This document shows positions 6,801 through 12,553 of a stretch of 12,553 nt of DNA, piece after piece (within the stretch, counting starts at the first letter, position 1; the number at the start of each line of letters is the position of its first letter). The DNA is from Paraprevotella sp. GTDB lineage: Bacteria; Bacteroidota; Bacteroidia; Bacteroidales; Bacteroidaceae. The position numbers and the translations under genes were made by a program. The notes below the pieces were generated by a model. The model saw only the letters and a list, made by a program, of their open reading frames with translations, did not search any database and was not told the DNA's origin. The DNA lies in assembly GCA_017630975.1 (NCBI GenBank), contig JAGBUF010000160.1:1-12553 (forward strand). Direction: 5' to 3'.

Positions 6801-7488
6801 AAGACTTCTTCGCAACATAAACTTCATAAGAAGCCTTGTCAACGAATTGCCATTCCAAACCTGCTGCATCATAACCTGCGTCAGCATAACCTGCAGCATT
6901 GATATCCAAGCAAGGATAAACGTAAGTTTGTTCAGAAGCTTGAGGTACACCCACATAACCATCCATTACAGTCGGGTCGGCAGATGCCTTACCGAATGTT
7001 GGGTCTTCATCATGTACCTTAATCTTATAGTTTCCATTCTCCAATTTCTCAAATTGCCACAACATGTGACCTTGTTGGTTGTGGTCAACGAATGCACGAG
7101 TTGCACCGCTCACCCAAATTTCATGGAAACCGGAATTAGTTGGTGCATCATACATCACCATTCTCCATCCGTAAACGCTCTCATGACCGGGAACATAACC
7201 TGTCTTTTTAGGATCACCGAGGATATAGTCGATATTGTATTCCAAAGTAATCAATTGACCTGTATCGCCCAAAGACAAAGTTGTAGACCAATCGTTACCA
7301 TTGACCATGAACATACCTGAATACGGGTGGAAGATGTAATACTCTCCAGCCTCTGTTTCAGGAGTATTGATTGAGAAGTCAGGATCTACAGTTTTCATTG
7401 TAGGATCCGCCCACTCAGATGCCCAAAGGGGCATTGTTGACGATGTGGCAGCACAAAGCGCCATCGCAGCGAGTAATCTGTTTTTCAT
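3820..7488 (-). CDS. Large secreted protein with three carbohydrate-binding-like modules
   Basis: The protein has 1222 residues with a clear signal peptide (MKNRLLAAMALCAATSSTMP, cleavage likely after PLWA, residue 23). After an N-terminal region of unknown fold (about 45-220) and a short helical segment (about 227-276) come three related modules, about 289-449, 608-792 and 952-1163. Each opens with D(V/L)T...NPxFD or NPGF and GW, has a QxxxGLxxGxY strand, and closes with W..(F/V/W)D.F...Y. This pattern is that of galactose-binding-like beta-sandwich domains in glycan-binding and adhesive proteins. Acidic, helix-rich linkers separate them (about 452-600 and 793-948). The C-terminus, from about 1185 (WYTIAGVQIG...RGFYIRED...VKVFVKD), resembles the short tail domain of many Bacteroidales secreted proteins. 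No glycosidase or peptidase motif was seen. The gene is monocistronic, with its own promoter and terminator. A matrix or glycan-binding surface role is inference. Confidence 0.85.
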   Translation of the reverse strand: MKNRLLAAMALCAATSSTMPLWASEWADPTMKTVDPDFSINTPETEAGEYYIFHPYSGMFMVNGNDWSTTLSLGDTGQLITLEYNIDYILGDPKKTGYVPGHESVYGWRMVMYDAPTNSGFHEIWVSGATRAFVDHNQQGHMLWQFEKLENGNYKIKVHDEDPTFGKASADPTVMDGYVGVPQASEQTYVYPCLDINAAGYADAGYDAAGLEWQFVDKASYEVYVAKKSFQKALIAAEEVEGFVIPAQYGELYNNVDASIEEIEAAAKALSDEVVEYKFSLATPDNPIDVTEKINNPSFDSGSLSGWTTSGGGNNDGVNYQGSTQTTSDGGTLSKFAEDWVPSSGNGPTWSISQTITGLRNGKYRLSAYVWADKQGDEEIVAEGFWLFGKGLGEETRATAEIDPAATSLFTPTSLEFDVIDGTATIGFKVENANFNWSGVDQFQLFYLGGGGDGAKALLEDFIGTAETKMEDVVAENKTFSLAGETRYNNYIDYAKALLNDPEATDSLFTETVKGLQFEMDTLDIDIKAYEDLYNFINGENTGWGKWDNSSYAELDMPNYEAYLTQLEGEYDERTFVPDSMATVSANADKIFRDDVLAAALAAEEEFDLTPMIVNPNFDKDSATGWKGTSSAVSWDVNEHYNGAFDIYQDIEGLPEGTYKVCCDGFYRPANNDVCQAAWGVEGDTTNDVLAVLYGNDATQKLHHCYDVVFDEAHGGAAQITGIVDEAFNGKYAINDRHGCNIVFPEGGFHNEVTCYVGADGKLRIGVKTIAGANLLGGNWTPFDSFKISYIPGDVSGLIATLQSNVEAAQTMLNSEAVSTTEAKEGLDAAIVTAQGVLDSGSTDADELTAQSEALIAAVEFGQKSIDKAAELAQLVEQHVNAADNGDYDAYMDTEVYYDFYDFVYELYDLIDSDWESLAEIESNIAEINTFYSSMLQEALGMAGAKADAPVDVTALIKNPGFTHIGAGGAEEGTTEGWTVTGNAGGGNVGALNAGVIESWNSDNFDIHQTLVGLPMGYYHLTCKGFYRMTDNEKSLVAVRDGKEQLNAMLYAKVGEEYTQLPLVSVMSRITKDKTDAGDYVFGGKRDTLLVDGLAEYADYKTICVVNNMAGVGAAFKEADSYNNGIWFFVPEGGANVQIGVKKDVHVANDWTIWDDFKLVYTGEEPGENIEGVQSGKATVVASAWYTIAGVQIGAPKQRGFYIREDIMSDGTKQAVKVFVKD

Positions 7489-7544
7489 ATCTCCAGAAAT
7501 TAAGTTAATAAAAAATTAGTTTTTAATGTATAGTTTACAGCGAG

Positions 7545-7574
7545 CAAAATTACACATTTATCCGTAACTGCAAA
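7545..7574 (-). promoter_or_regulatory. Promoter of the 1222-residue secreted protein gene
   Basis: On the minus strand, TAATTTTG (7552-7545) matches the -7 consensus TAnnTTTG. TTTG (7574-7571) is a full -33 match, with an 18-base spacer, one short of the usual range. The predicted start, near 7538, gives a leader of about 50 bases that is AT-rich. The surrounding sequence is strongly AT-rich, as expected for a well-expressed gene. Confidence 0.65.
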
Positions 7575-7595
7575 ATATTTCCTCAAAAAAAAACA

Positions 7596-7624
7596 TTTTT
7601 AATTCATAATAAACATTATCTTCG
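7596..7624 (+). promoter_or_regulatory. Candidate promoter of the HAD-type hydrolase gene
   Basis: TATCTTCG (7617-7624) differs from the -7 consensus at one base and is followed by CAGTCG, a common context in this group. A T-run (7596-7600) stands where a -33 box would be, but there is no TTG, so this half is weak. The predicted start is near 7631, giving a short AT-rich leader of about 23 bases. Confidence 0.5.
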
Positions 7625-7653
7625 CAGTCGTGAACATTAAAGAATAAAAAATT

Positions 7654-8076
7654 ATGACTATAGCAGTAGATTTTGATGGAACCATCGTGGAACACCGTTA
7701 TCCGGAAATCGGCAAAGAACGTCCTTTTGCCGTTGAGACACTGAAACGATTGATCAACGACCGCCATCGCCTTATATTATGGAGCGTGCGCGAAGGTAAA
7801 TTATTGGACGATGCCGTAGAATGGTGCCGCGCACGTGGCTTGGAATTTTATGCCGTCAACAAGGATTTCCCGGAAGAAACGACAGAACATCCTCAATATA
7901 GTCGGAAACTGAAAGCCGACCTGTTCATTGACGACCGCAACGTAGGTGGCATTGCCGATTGGGGTGTCATCTACCGAATGATCAGCGAGAGCAAAACCAT
8001 GGAACAAGTCTTACGTGAGGAATGGGAGGAGGAGTACGATATAAGAAAGCCCAAAAAGCGCTGGGGTATATTCTAA
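7654..8076 (+). CDS. Small HAD-superfamily hydrolase (BT0820-like)
   Basis: The 140-residue protein carries the HAD catalytic motifs. Motif I is VDFDGT at 5-10, with nucleophile Asp6 and acid/base Asp8. Motif II is LWSVREG at 42-48 (Ser44). The motif III lysine is at Lys85 or Lys87. Motif IV is IDDRN at 92-96 (Asp93, Asp94 for Mg2+). It has no cap domain of note, which suits capless HAD phosphatases acting on large or exposed substrates. It resembles a short family of Bacteroides HAD proteins such as the structurally studied BT0820. The substrate is not known. It is monocistronic and unlikely to be part of the polysaccharide pathway simply by position, though a phosphate-removing step there cannot be excluded. 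The start at 7654 places motif I at the usual distance from the N-terminus. Confidence 0.88.
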   Translation: MTIAVDFDGTIVEHRYPEIGKERPFAVETLKRLINDRHRLILWSVREGKLLDDAVEWCRARGLEFYAVNKDFPEETTEHPQYSRKLKADLFIDDRNVGGIADWGVIYRMISESKTMEQVLREEWEEEYDIRKPKKRWGIF

Positions 8077-8097
8077 GCCACAGAAGAAACCGGAAAC

Positions 8098-8129
8098 CTA
8101 GATACATCTAGAACATCTAGAGTTTCTAG
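8098..8129. repeat. CTAG-rich short tandem repeat
   Basis: CTAG occurs four times in 32 bases (8098, 8108, 8117, 8126). Three 9-10 base units have the form CTAGA followed by ACAT-like bases. Units 1 and 2 also form the inverted repeat CTAGATACATCTAG. It lies just downstream of the HAD gene stop and 6 bases before the terminator stem. Its role is unknown. Confidence 0.7.
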
Positions 8130-8134
8130 CAAAA

Positions 8135-8175
8135 ATAAAGGAACAGCCGCATCGTGGATGTGACTGTTCCTTTAT
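8135..8175. terminator. Bidirectional intrinsic terminator (HAD gene and wzc)
   Basis: ATAAAGGAACAG (8135-8146) pairs perfectly with CTGTTCCTTTAT (8164-8175). After a C/A mismatch, CGCATC (8148-8153) pairs with GATGTG (8157-8162), with one G-T pair, around a GTG loop. A-rich and T-rich flanks on the two sides allow termination in both directions. It lies between the convergent HAD gene (stop 8076) and wzc (stop 8199). Confidence 0.88.
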
Positions 8176-8198
8176 CTATCTGCCAACGAGGGATTTTC

Positions 8199-10673
8199 CT
8201 ACTTATCAAAACTTTCTTCACTCACCCACTTCTTACCACGCTTGGTTACGGTTGAATCGCTATAACCACCGTAAGAGCCATAATGACCGTAGTGACCGTA
8301 TGAACCATAACGTCCGTAACGGCCATAGTTACCATAACCATAATAATAGCCATACTTACGTTGTTTCAAGTCCACTCCGTTCAGTACAAGATTCATCTTC
8401 GGCAACTTATTGTCATTATGCAGACGATTGATCATATCAAAGTTACTCTTCAACGTATAGTCACAACGAACCACTACCAATGTCGCATCAGCCAAACGCC
8501 CCATAGACAAGGTATCACTCACCAAGCCCAACGGCGGAGTATCGACAATCACTATGTCATACCATTCACGGAAGCGTGCAAACGCCTCATCCAGACGTTT
8601 AGATACAATCAACTCTGCCGGGTTGGGTGGAATCAATCCCGCAGGCATTACATCGAGGTTGTCATTCAGTCCCGATCTGAAGATTTGCTCACGCAGGAAT
8701 GTATCTGAACTATCATCGGAAGCCAAATAATTGGTGTTACCCTTCTCACCGGTATGTAGGTTGAACAACTTAGACAAACGAGGTTTACGAATATCCAAAC
8801 CAACCAGCAGCACCTTGCGCCCCATCAATGCCATACTCATGGCAAGGTTCGTAGAAACAAATGTCTTTCCTTCTCCCGGCATCACAGATGTACATTGCAA
8901 CACTTTTTCATCGCCACTGATGACAAAACCCAAATTGGTGCGCAAGTTACGGAACACCTCTTCCATCATGTCGTTGCTATTCTCACGCACCACGATGCTG
9001 CGCTGTCCCTTTCGCAATTCACCTGCCACAAAAATATCACTTAACACCGGCAGTTTGGTCAACTTCTCAATATCATTACGTCCTTCGATACGATAACGCA
9101 ACAAATTGGAAAGGTAAAGCCAAGCTGCAGGAATAGCAATACCTGCCAAGAGTCCTATCATCAGAATCATCTTTCTGTTTGGAGATATCGGAGTTCCTGA
9201 AGTTTCAGGCATATCAATCACCTGAGCCTTGTCTACCGTAGAAGCCAAAGAAATGGCATTCTCTTCACGTTTCTGCAACAGGATTTGATAAAGGGCTGCT
9301 TTTACCGATTGCTGACGACTCATATCTGTCAGCACACGCTCCTGTGTAGGCGCATCTGACAAACGGCTCAAAAATGCATTGTATTGCTCATCCACATTGC
9401 GTTTCTGCAAACGCAAGTTCTCCAAGACCGACGACAAAGAATGACGGATACCCGGATACATAGTTGAGATGGCGTTGCTGATAGTCGTCACCACCGGAGA
9501 ATTTTCATGCGCCGTTTTCATCAAACGGTTACGTTCCATCACGCGCAGGTTGTAATCTGCAATCACCTTGTTCAAAGCCTGATCGGTCAAACCGATATTG
9601 GCGGGGATAATTTCCATGTAATTAGAGGGGTTGTCCACAAAATCCTTCAAGGACTTCACCAACATCATCTGTGTTTGCAACTCTATCTGCTTGTTCTGGT
9701 ATTCTTCAGCACCCTTATACGCGGCTTGTGCATCAGACGTCAGATTGACCAGCTGCTTGCTTTTCTTGTAATTTTCCAACTGCGTATCGGTAGAGCCCAA
9801 CTCAGCATCGATAATCTTGATACGTTTGTTGATGAATGCCTCTGTCTTCAGCGCCACCTCATTCTTGTTCTCATTGGCATCCTCATTGTACACACGAATC
9901 AGCTCATTCAAGTAATCGATTGAACGCTCTGAGCGGGTATCGTTGATACTGATGCGTGCAATTGTAGTCACATCGCTAATAGGAGCAACCGAAGTACGCA
10001 TTTGGTAGATATTGCCCACAATATGCGGTTTATTGATATATATATATAAGGTACGACCTGCGTTGAAAGATGCTCGAGGATTAGCGGTCAATTCCACCCA
10101 CCCCATCTGGGTTTTTATTCTTGCCGGAAGAGACTTGACAAGTGTTTCTTTTACCACATCTTTCTCGTCAAACTCTATATGATAAGCACTATCCTGTTGT
10201 TTGATACGCAGGAAGACAGAGCCTTGCATCGCCTCTAAATCTTCCGGCGACATATCTGCCAATATCGGAGTATTACGATATAAATCCTCGTCACGCACCC
10301 TTCCCTTGTAGGCATAATTCACATACAACTTCAAATTCGTGACTGCACGACGTGCCAATACTTTACTACTGATCACCTCCAACTCATTATCAAAACCATA
10401 GCTATTGGTCACCAAACCGAGCTGTGAGAAATCCGCCATACTGCTGCTGCGCGCTCGCTTATAAGGGTCATCCTCCTTGATCAATACCTTTGTATAAGAA
10501 TTGTACACCGGCGACTGATAACGCAAATACAATAATGCAGCTACCACACACACCACCAATGAAAGGACAAACCAATACCAATTCAGAATGACCGCATCAA
10601 TAATCGCACGATAATTAAAACCACTTTCCTGTTCTTCTGCCGAATCGTAAGACTGATAGGATTTATTTTCCAT
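8199..10673 (-). CDS. wzc: Wzc-type polysaccharide co-polymerase / BY-kinase
   Basis: The inner-membrane protein has 824 residues. A Wzz-type chain-length domain starts with membrane segment 1 (about 31-50) and has a long periplasmic part rich in coiled coil (about 265-475). It ends with the proline-rich PISPNR motif (495-500) and membrane segment 2 (about 502-523). A cytoplasmic bacterial tyrosine kinase domain follows: Walker A PGEGKT at 599-604, Walker A' VGLDIRKP at 624-631 (Asp627), and Walker B IVIVDTPP at 707-714 (Asp711). The C-terminus holds 13 tyrosines between residues 774 and 804, mostly as XYG triplets. This is the cluster that is autophosphorylated in the family to control chain length and export. 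Its expected partner is the Wza-like lipoprotein at 249-1079. Kinase and co-polymerase are fused, as in Gram-negative Wzc. It is divergent from the glycosyl-1-phosphate transferase gene. Confidence 0.95.
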   Translation of the reverse strand: MENKSYQSYDSAEEQESGFNYRAIIDAVILNWYWFVLSLVVCVVAALLYLRYQSPVYNSYTKVLIKEDDPYKRARSSSMADFSQLGLVTNSYGFDNELEVISSKVLARRAVTNLKLYVNYAYKGRVRDEDLYRNTPILADMSPEDLEAMQGSVFLRIKQQDSAYHIEFDEKDVVKETLVKSLPARIKTQMGWVELTANPRASFNAGRTLYIYINKPHIVGNIYQMRTSVAPISDVTTIARISINDTRSERSIDYLNELIRVYNEDANENKNEVALKTEAFINKRIKIIDAELGSTDTQLENYKKSKQLVNLTSDAQAAYKGAEEYQNKQIELQTQMMLVKSLKDFVDNPSNYMEIIPANIGLTDQALNKVIADYNLRVMERNRLMKTAHENSPVVTTISNAISTMYPGIRHSLSSVLENLRLQKRNVDEQYNAFLSRLSDAPTQERVLTDMSRQQSVKAALYQILLQKREENAISLASTVDKAQVIDMPETSGTPISPNRKMILMIGLLAGIAIPAAWLYLSNLLRYRIEGRNDIEKLTKLPVLSDIFVAGELRKGQRSIVVRENSNDMMEEVFRNLRTNLGFVISGDEKVLQCTSVMPGEGKTFVSTNLAMSMALMGRKVLLVGLDIRKPRLSKLFNLHTGEKGNTNYLASDDSSDTFLREQIFRSGLNDNLDVMPAGLIPPNPAELIVSKRLDEAFARFREWYDIVIVDTPPLGLVSDTLSMGRLADATLVVVRCDYTLKSNFDMINRLHNDNKLPKMNLVLNGVDLKQRKYGYYYGYGNYGRYGRYGSYGHYGHYGSYGGYSDSTVTKRGKKWVSEESFDK
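8262..8354 (-). repeat. Tandem 9-bp coding repeat for the XYG tyrosine cluster of Wzc
   Basis: Codons 774-804 of wzc encode YGYYYGYG, then NYG RYG RYG SYG HYG HYG SYG and GYS. At DNA level these are imperfect 9-base units, seen on the plus strand as repeated CCGTA, CCATA or CCATAA cores. The regular unit and conserved tyrosine and glycine codons suggest growth by repeat duplication. Confidence 0.8.
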
Positions 10674-10706
10674 AATGTCGTAATTATTGCCAAATACTAT
10701 TAAGTC

Positions 10707-10746
10707 GCAAAATTAAGAATCTTTCGCGTATACGCCAAATTAAGAA
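10707..10746. repeat. 13-bp direct repeat over the wzc promoter
   Basis: GCAAAATTAAGAA (10707-10719) and GCCAAATTAAGAA (10734-10746) match at 12 of 13 positions and are 27 bases apart. The first covers the -7 element of the wzc promoter and the second covers its -33 element. They could be paired regulator-binding sites, or may only reflect promoter-box sequence. Confidence 0.55.
10708..10739 (-). promoter_or_regulatory. Bacteroidetes-type promoter of wzc
   Basis: On the minus strand, TAATTTTG (10715-10708) is an exact TAnnTTTG -7 element. TTTG (10739-10736) is the -33 element, and the spacer is exactly 20 bases. The predicted start lies near 10701, giving a leader of about 28 bases before ATG 10673. 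No terminator-like or attenuator hairpin is seen in it. Confidence 0.75.
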
Positions 10747-10807
10747 GAAGAAAAGAGTGACAAAGGAGTGATTTCCTCTCTGCCAACAAATTTATTTCAG
10801 AAAAGAG

Positions 10808-10838
10808 TTGCCCCATAAAAGTTAAAAGCATATATTCG
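10808..10838 (+). promoter_or_regulatory. Promoter of the glycosyl-1-phosphate transferase - rfbA operon
   Basis: TTG (10808-10810) and TATATTCG (10831-10838) are separated by 20 bases. The second is the TAnnTTTG element with one change. The predicted start, near 10845, gives a leader of about 24 bases. The promoter is back to back with that of wzc, about 70 bases apart, so one regulator could act on both. Confidence 0.65.
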
Positions 10839-10868
10839 CATGATAAACCGTTTGAAAGTTTCATCGTT

Positions 10869-12275
10869 ATGAAAATTAGAAATATAGAAGACTCAAGCCT
10901 CATCAAAATGCTCATCATCTGCAATGATATGGCTTTGTTGTTGGTGAGCTATTGGCTGGCATTTGCCTTCTCTTATGGATGGGACATCGCATTACAACTC
11001 CCCCTAACGTTGAAAATTAAAATGATTATAGGAGCATTGGCAGTCATCCCTGCATCATACATTGCTCCACCCGTATTTTTGCGTCGTATGATTTATGGCG
11101 ACCACATCATCAGTCGCACTGCGCAGACCGTCATATTCCAATCGCTCATTGCACTGAGCGTAATGAGTTTGATTCACCCTCTCCATTTCAGCAATTGGGA
11201 GTTTCCTATAGCCATAGCATTATTCTTTTCCCTCATGAGCGTTGAACGCATGGCGATTCATTACATCATCAAACGCAGTCGCTCACAAGGTCGCAATCTG
11301 CGCTATGTTGTCATGGTGGGATCGCCACTCAGTCTGAAAGACATCTACCAGACTCTTGCCAATCGCTCATTTGGTTTCAAAATATTGGGGATTTTCACAG
11401 ACAAGGAAGTTCCCGAAGACATGCAAATACCACATCTTGGAGAGTACACAGATGTCATCCATTTTTTGGAAGATCATTATGAAATAACAGACTTGTATAT
11501 CGTCCCCGCACCCAACCTCACACATGAATCAAAAGAGATATTCAGATATTGTGAAAAACATTGCATACGATATTATGTATTGCCCCTATTCCTTGATTTT
11601 GTCACCAAACGAATGACGTTATCGCATCAAGGAAATACCATGCTGCTCACAGTGCGCAACGAACCGCTGGAGGATCCACTGAATCGATTTATCAAACGCA
11701 GTTTTGACATCATCGTATCAGGAACATTCCTACTGACGTTGTTCCCCATTATTTACGCCATCGTAGGCATCATTATCAAAAGACAGAGCCCCGGCCCCAT
11801 CCTGTTCAAGCAGAAACGTAACGGATTGGACGCTCGGGAGTTCTCCTGCCTTAAGTTCAGAAGTATGCACGTCAATGACGAAGCAGACAGCGTGCAAGCC
11901 ACCGAAGATGACCCACGAAAGTTTGCCTTTGGCAATTTCATGAGAAAAACGAATATTGACGAGTTACCCCAACTCATCAATGTCTTCAAAGGCGACATGA
12001 GCCTTGTCGGACCACGTCCTCACATGTTGTTGCACACACAAGAATACAGCCACCTCATCAAACAGTATATGGTAAGGCATATTGTCAAACCCGGATTGAC
12101 AGGATGGGCGCAAAGCCTGGGGCTGCGCGGAGAAACCAAAACATTACAACAGATGGAGGACCGAGTGAAAGCAGACATCTGGTACGTAGAGAATTGGTCG
12201 TTCTTCTTGGACATTCGCATCATTTGGCGTACCGCTATGAATATGTTGAAACGCAATGAGAAGAATGCTTATTAA
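10869..12275 (+). CDS. Undecaprenyl-phosphate hexose-1-phosphate transferase (WcaJ/WbaP type)
   Basis: The inner-membrane protein has 468 residues. Four N-terminal hydrophobic segments (about 13-37, 50-70, 87-104 and 111-124) are followed by a CoA-binding-like Rossmann region (about 144-245). A fifth membrane segment (about 277-303) begins the bacterial sugar transferase domain. Motifs: RSFDIIVSG (277-285), SPGPILFKQKRNG (307-319), LKFRSM (328-333), KTNIDELPQLINVFKGDMSL (360-379), VGPRPH (380-385) and VKPGLTGWAQ (406-415). Asp364 and Glu365 in the DELPQ motif are the catalytic acidic pair. It moves a hexose-1-phosphate, usually glucose or galactose, from its UDP-sugar to undecaprenyl phosphate, the first step of polysaccharide repeat assembly. 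Length and domain order are normal. The exact sugar cannot be told from sequence. rfbA follows 54 bases later with no terminator between. Confidence 0.94.
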   Translation: MKIRNIEDSSLIKMLIICNDMALLLVSYWLAFAFSYGWDIALQLPLTLKIKMIIGALAVIPASYIAPPVFLRRMIYGDHIISRTAQTVIFQSLIALSVMSLIHPLHFSNWEFPIAIALFFSLMSVERMAIHYIIKRSRSQGRNLRYVVMVGSPLSLKDIYQTLANRSFGFKILGIFTDKEVPEDMQIPHLGEYTDVIHFLEDHYEITDLYIVPAPNLTHESKEIFRYCEKHCIRYYVLPLFLDFVTKRMTLSHQGNTMLLTVRNEPLEDPLNRFIKRSFDIIVSGTFLLTLFPIIYAIVGIIIKRQSPGPILFKQKRNGLDAREFSCLKFRSMHVNDEADSVQATEDDPRKFAFGNFMRKTNIDELPQLINVFKGDMSLVGPRPHMLLHTQEYSHLIKQYMVRHIVKPGLTGWAQSLGLRGETKTLQQMEDRVKADIWYVENWSFFLDIRIIWRTAMNMLKRNEKNAY

Positions 12276-12329
12276 GAGGATTTCCCTTCCGATATAAATA
12301 AATTTTGAAAACAATATAAATGAAATAAT

Positions 12330-12553
12330 ATGAAAGGAATTGTATTGGCAGGCGGTTCAGGTACTCGCCTCTACCCCATTACCAAAGGTATCAGCAAACA
12401 ATTGTTGCCCATCTTTGACAAACCGATGATTTATTACCCTATATCCGTATTGATGTTGGCAGGCATCCGCGAAATCCTCATCATCTCTACTCCCCATGAC
12501 TTACCGGGATTCCAACGCTTATTAGGTGACGGTAGCGACTTCGGTGTGAGATT
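12330..12553 (+). CDS. rfbA: Glucose-1-phosphate thymidylyltransferase, N-terminal part (cut by window edge)
   Basis: From ATG 12330 the frame is open for 74 codons to the window edge. [20 protein letters not shown] is the nucleotide-binding signature (GGSGTRLxPxT) of RmlA/RfbA. It is followed by [20 protein letters not shown] (22-41) with the catalytic lysine, [12 protein letters not shown] and, after [22 protein letters not shown]. All are nearly diagnostic of the dTDP-glucose pyrophosphorylase. It makes dTDP-glucose from dTTP and glucose-1-phosphate, the entry to dTDP-rhamnose and other dTDP-deoxysugars. It follows the hexose-1-phosphate transferase gene in the same direction, so it is probably in the same operon, with rfbB, rfbC and rfbD expected beyond the window. 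Only about the first quarter is visible. Confidence 0.95.
   Translation, partial: MKGIVLAGGSGTRLYPITKGISKQLLPIFDKPMIYYPISVLMLAGIREILIISTPHDLPGFQRLLGDGSDFGVR

Noticed and set aside
3814..7320. Several plus-strand frames of 60-191 codons inside the large secreted protein gene
   Set aside because: They are antisense to a long, clearly coding frame with a signal peptide and repeated modules. They are rich in Ser, Thr, Cys and Ile, as expected for shadows of acidic, codon-biased genes.
9507..9923. 138-codon plus-strand frame inside wzc
   Set aside because: It is antisense to the periplasmic coiled-coil part of Wzc. It is rich in Leu, His, Gln and Ile with no family likeness.

Overview
The window looks like chromosomal DNA of a gut-type Bacteroidales (Bacteroidaceae or Prevotellaceae; genus not resolved). 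Three things point there. The promoters are of the TTTG / TAnnTTTG type. The genes lack purine-rich Shine-Dalgarno sites. There is also a module confined to this order: a DUF4248 protein, an HU-like protein, a P5-like protein and a smalltalk peptide.

The two ends form one exopolysaccharide/capsule locus. On the left, reading leftward, is an operon of manA (mannose-6-phosphate isomerase), a Wza-like outer-membrane export lipoprotein (sharing one base with manA, TAATG) and the 5' part of gmd (GDP-mannose 4,6-dehydratase). On the right, a divergent promoter region separates a leftward wzc-type tyrosine autokinase/chain-length protein from a rightward WcaJ/WbaP-type polyprenyl-phosphate hexose-1-phosphate transferase, followed by the 5' part of rfbA/rmlA. 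Together these give the initiating enzyme, two sugar-nucleotide branches (GDP-4-keto-6-deoxymannose and dTDP-glucose) and both the inner- and outer-membrane export parts. Glycosyltransferases, flippase and polymerase are not in the window.

The two arms are separated by about 6 kb of other genes. At 2205-3791, on the plus strand, is a compact module. It has a leader with three tandem G-quadruplex motifs, a DUF4248 gene, a strip of seven imperfect 10-bp repeats with phased A-tracts, an HU-like gene, a P5-like gene and a 29-residue smalltalk peptide, and it ends in a strong bidirectional terminator. Next comes a leftward monocistronic gene for a 1222-residue secreted protein with three related beta-sandwich (carbohydrate-binding-like) modules. 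Then comes a small rightward HAD-type hydrolase and a second bidirectional terminator.

The least explained parts are the HU/P5/smalltalk module with its unusual leader DNA, and the large secreted three-module protein inside the polysaccharide locus. Near-consensus promoters with 18-20 bp spacing are visible for four of the transcription units. Two weaker candidates are listed for the HU and HAD genes.
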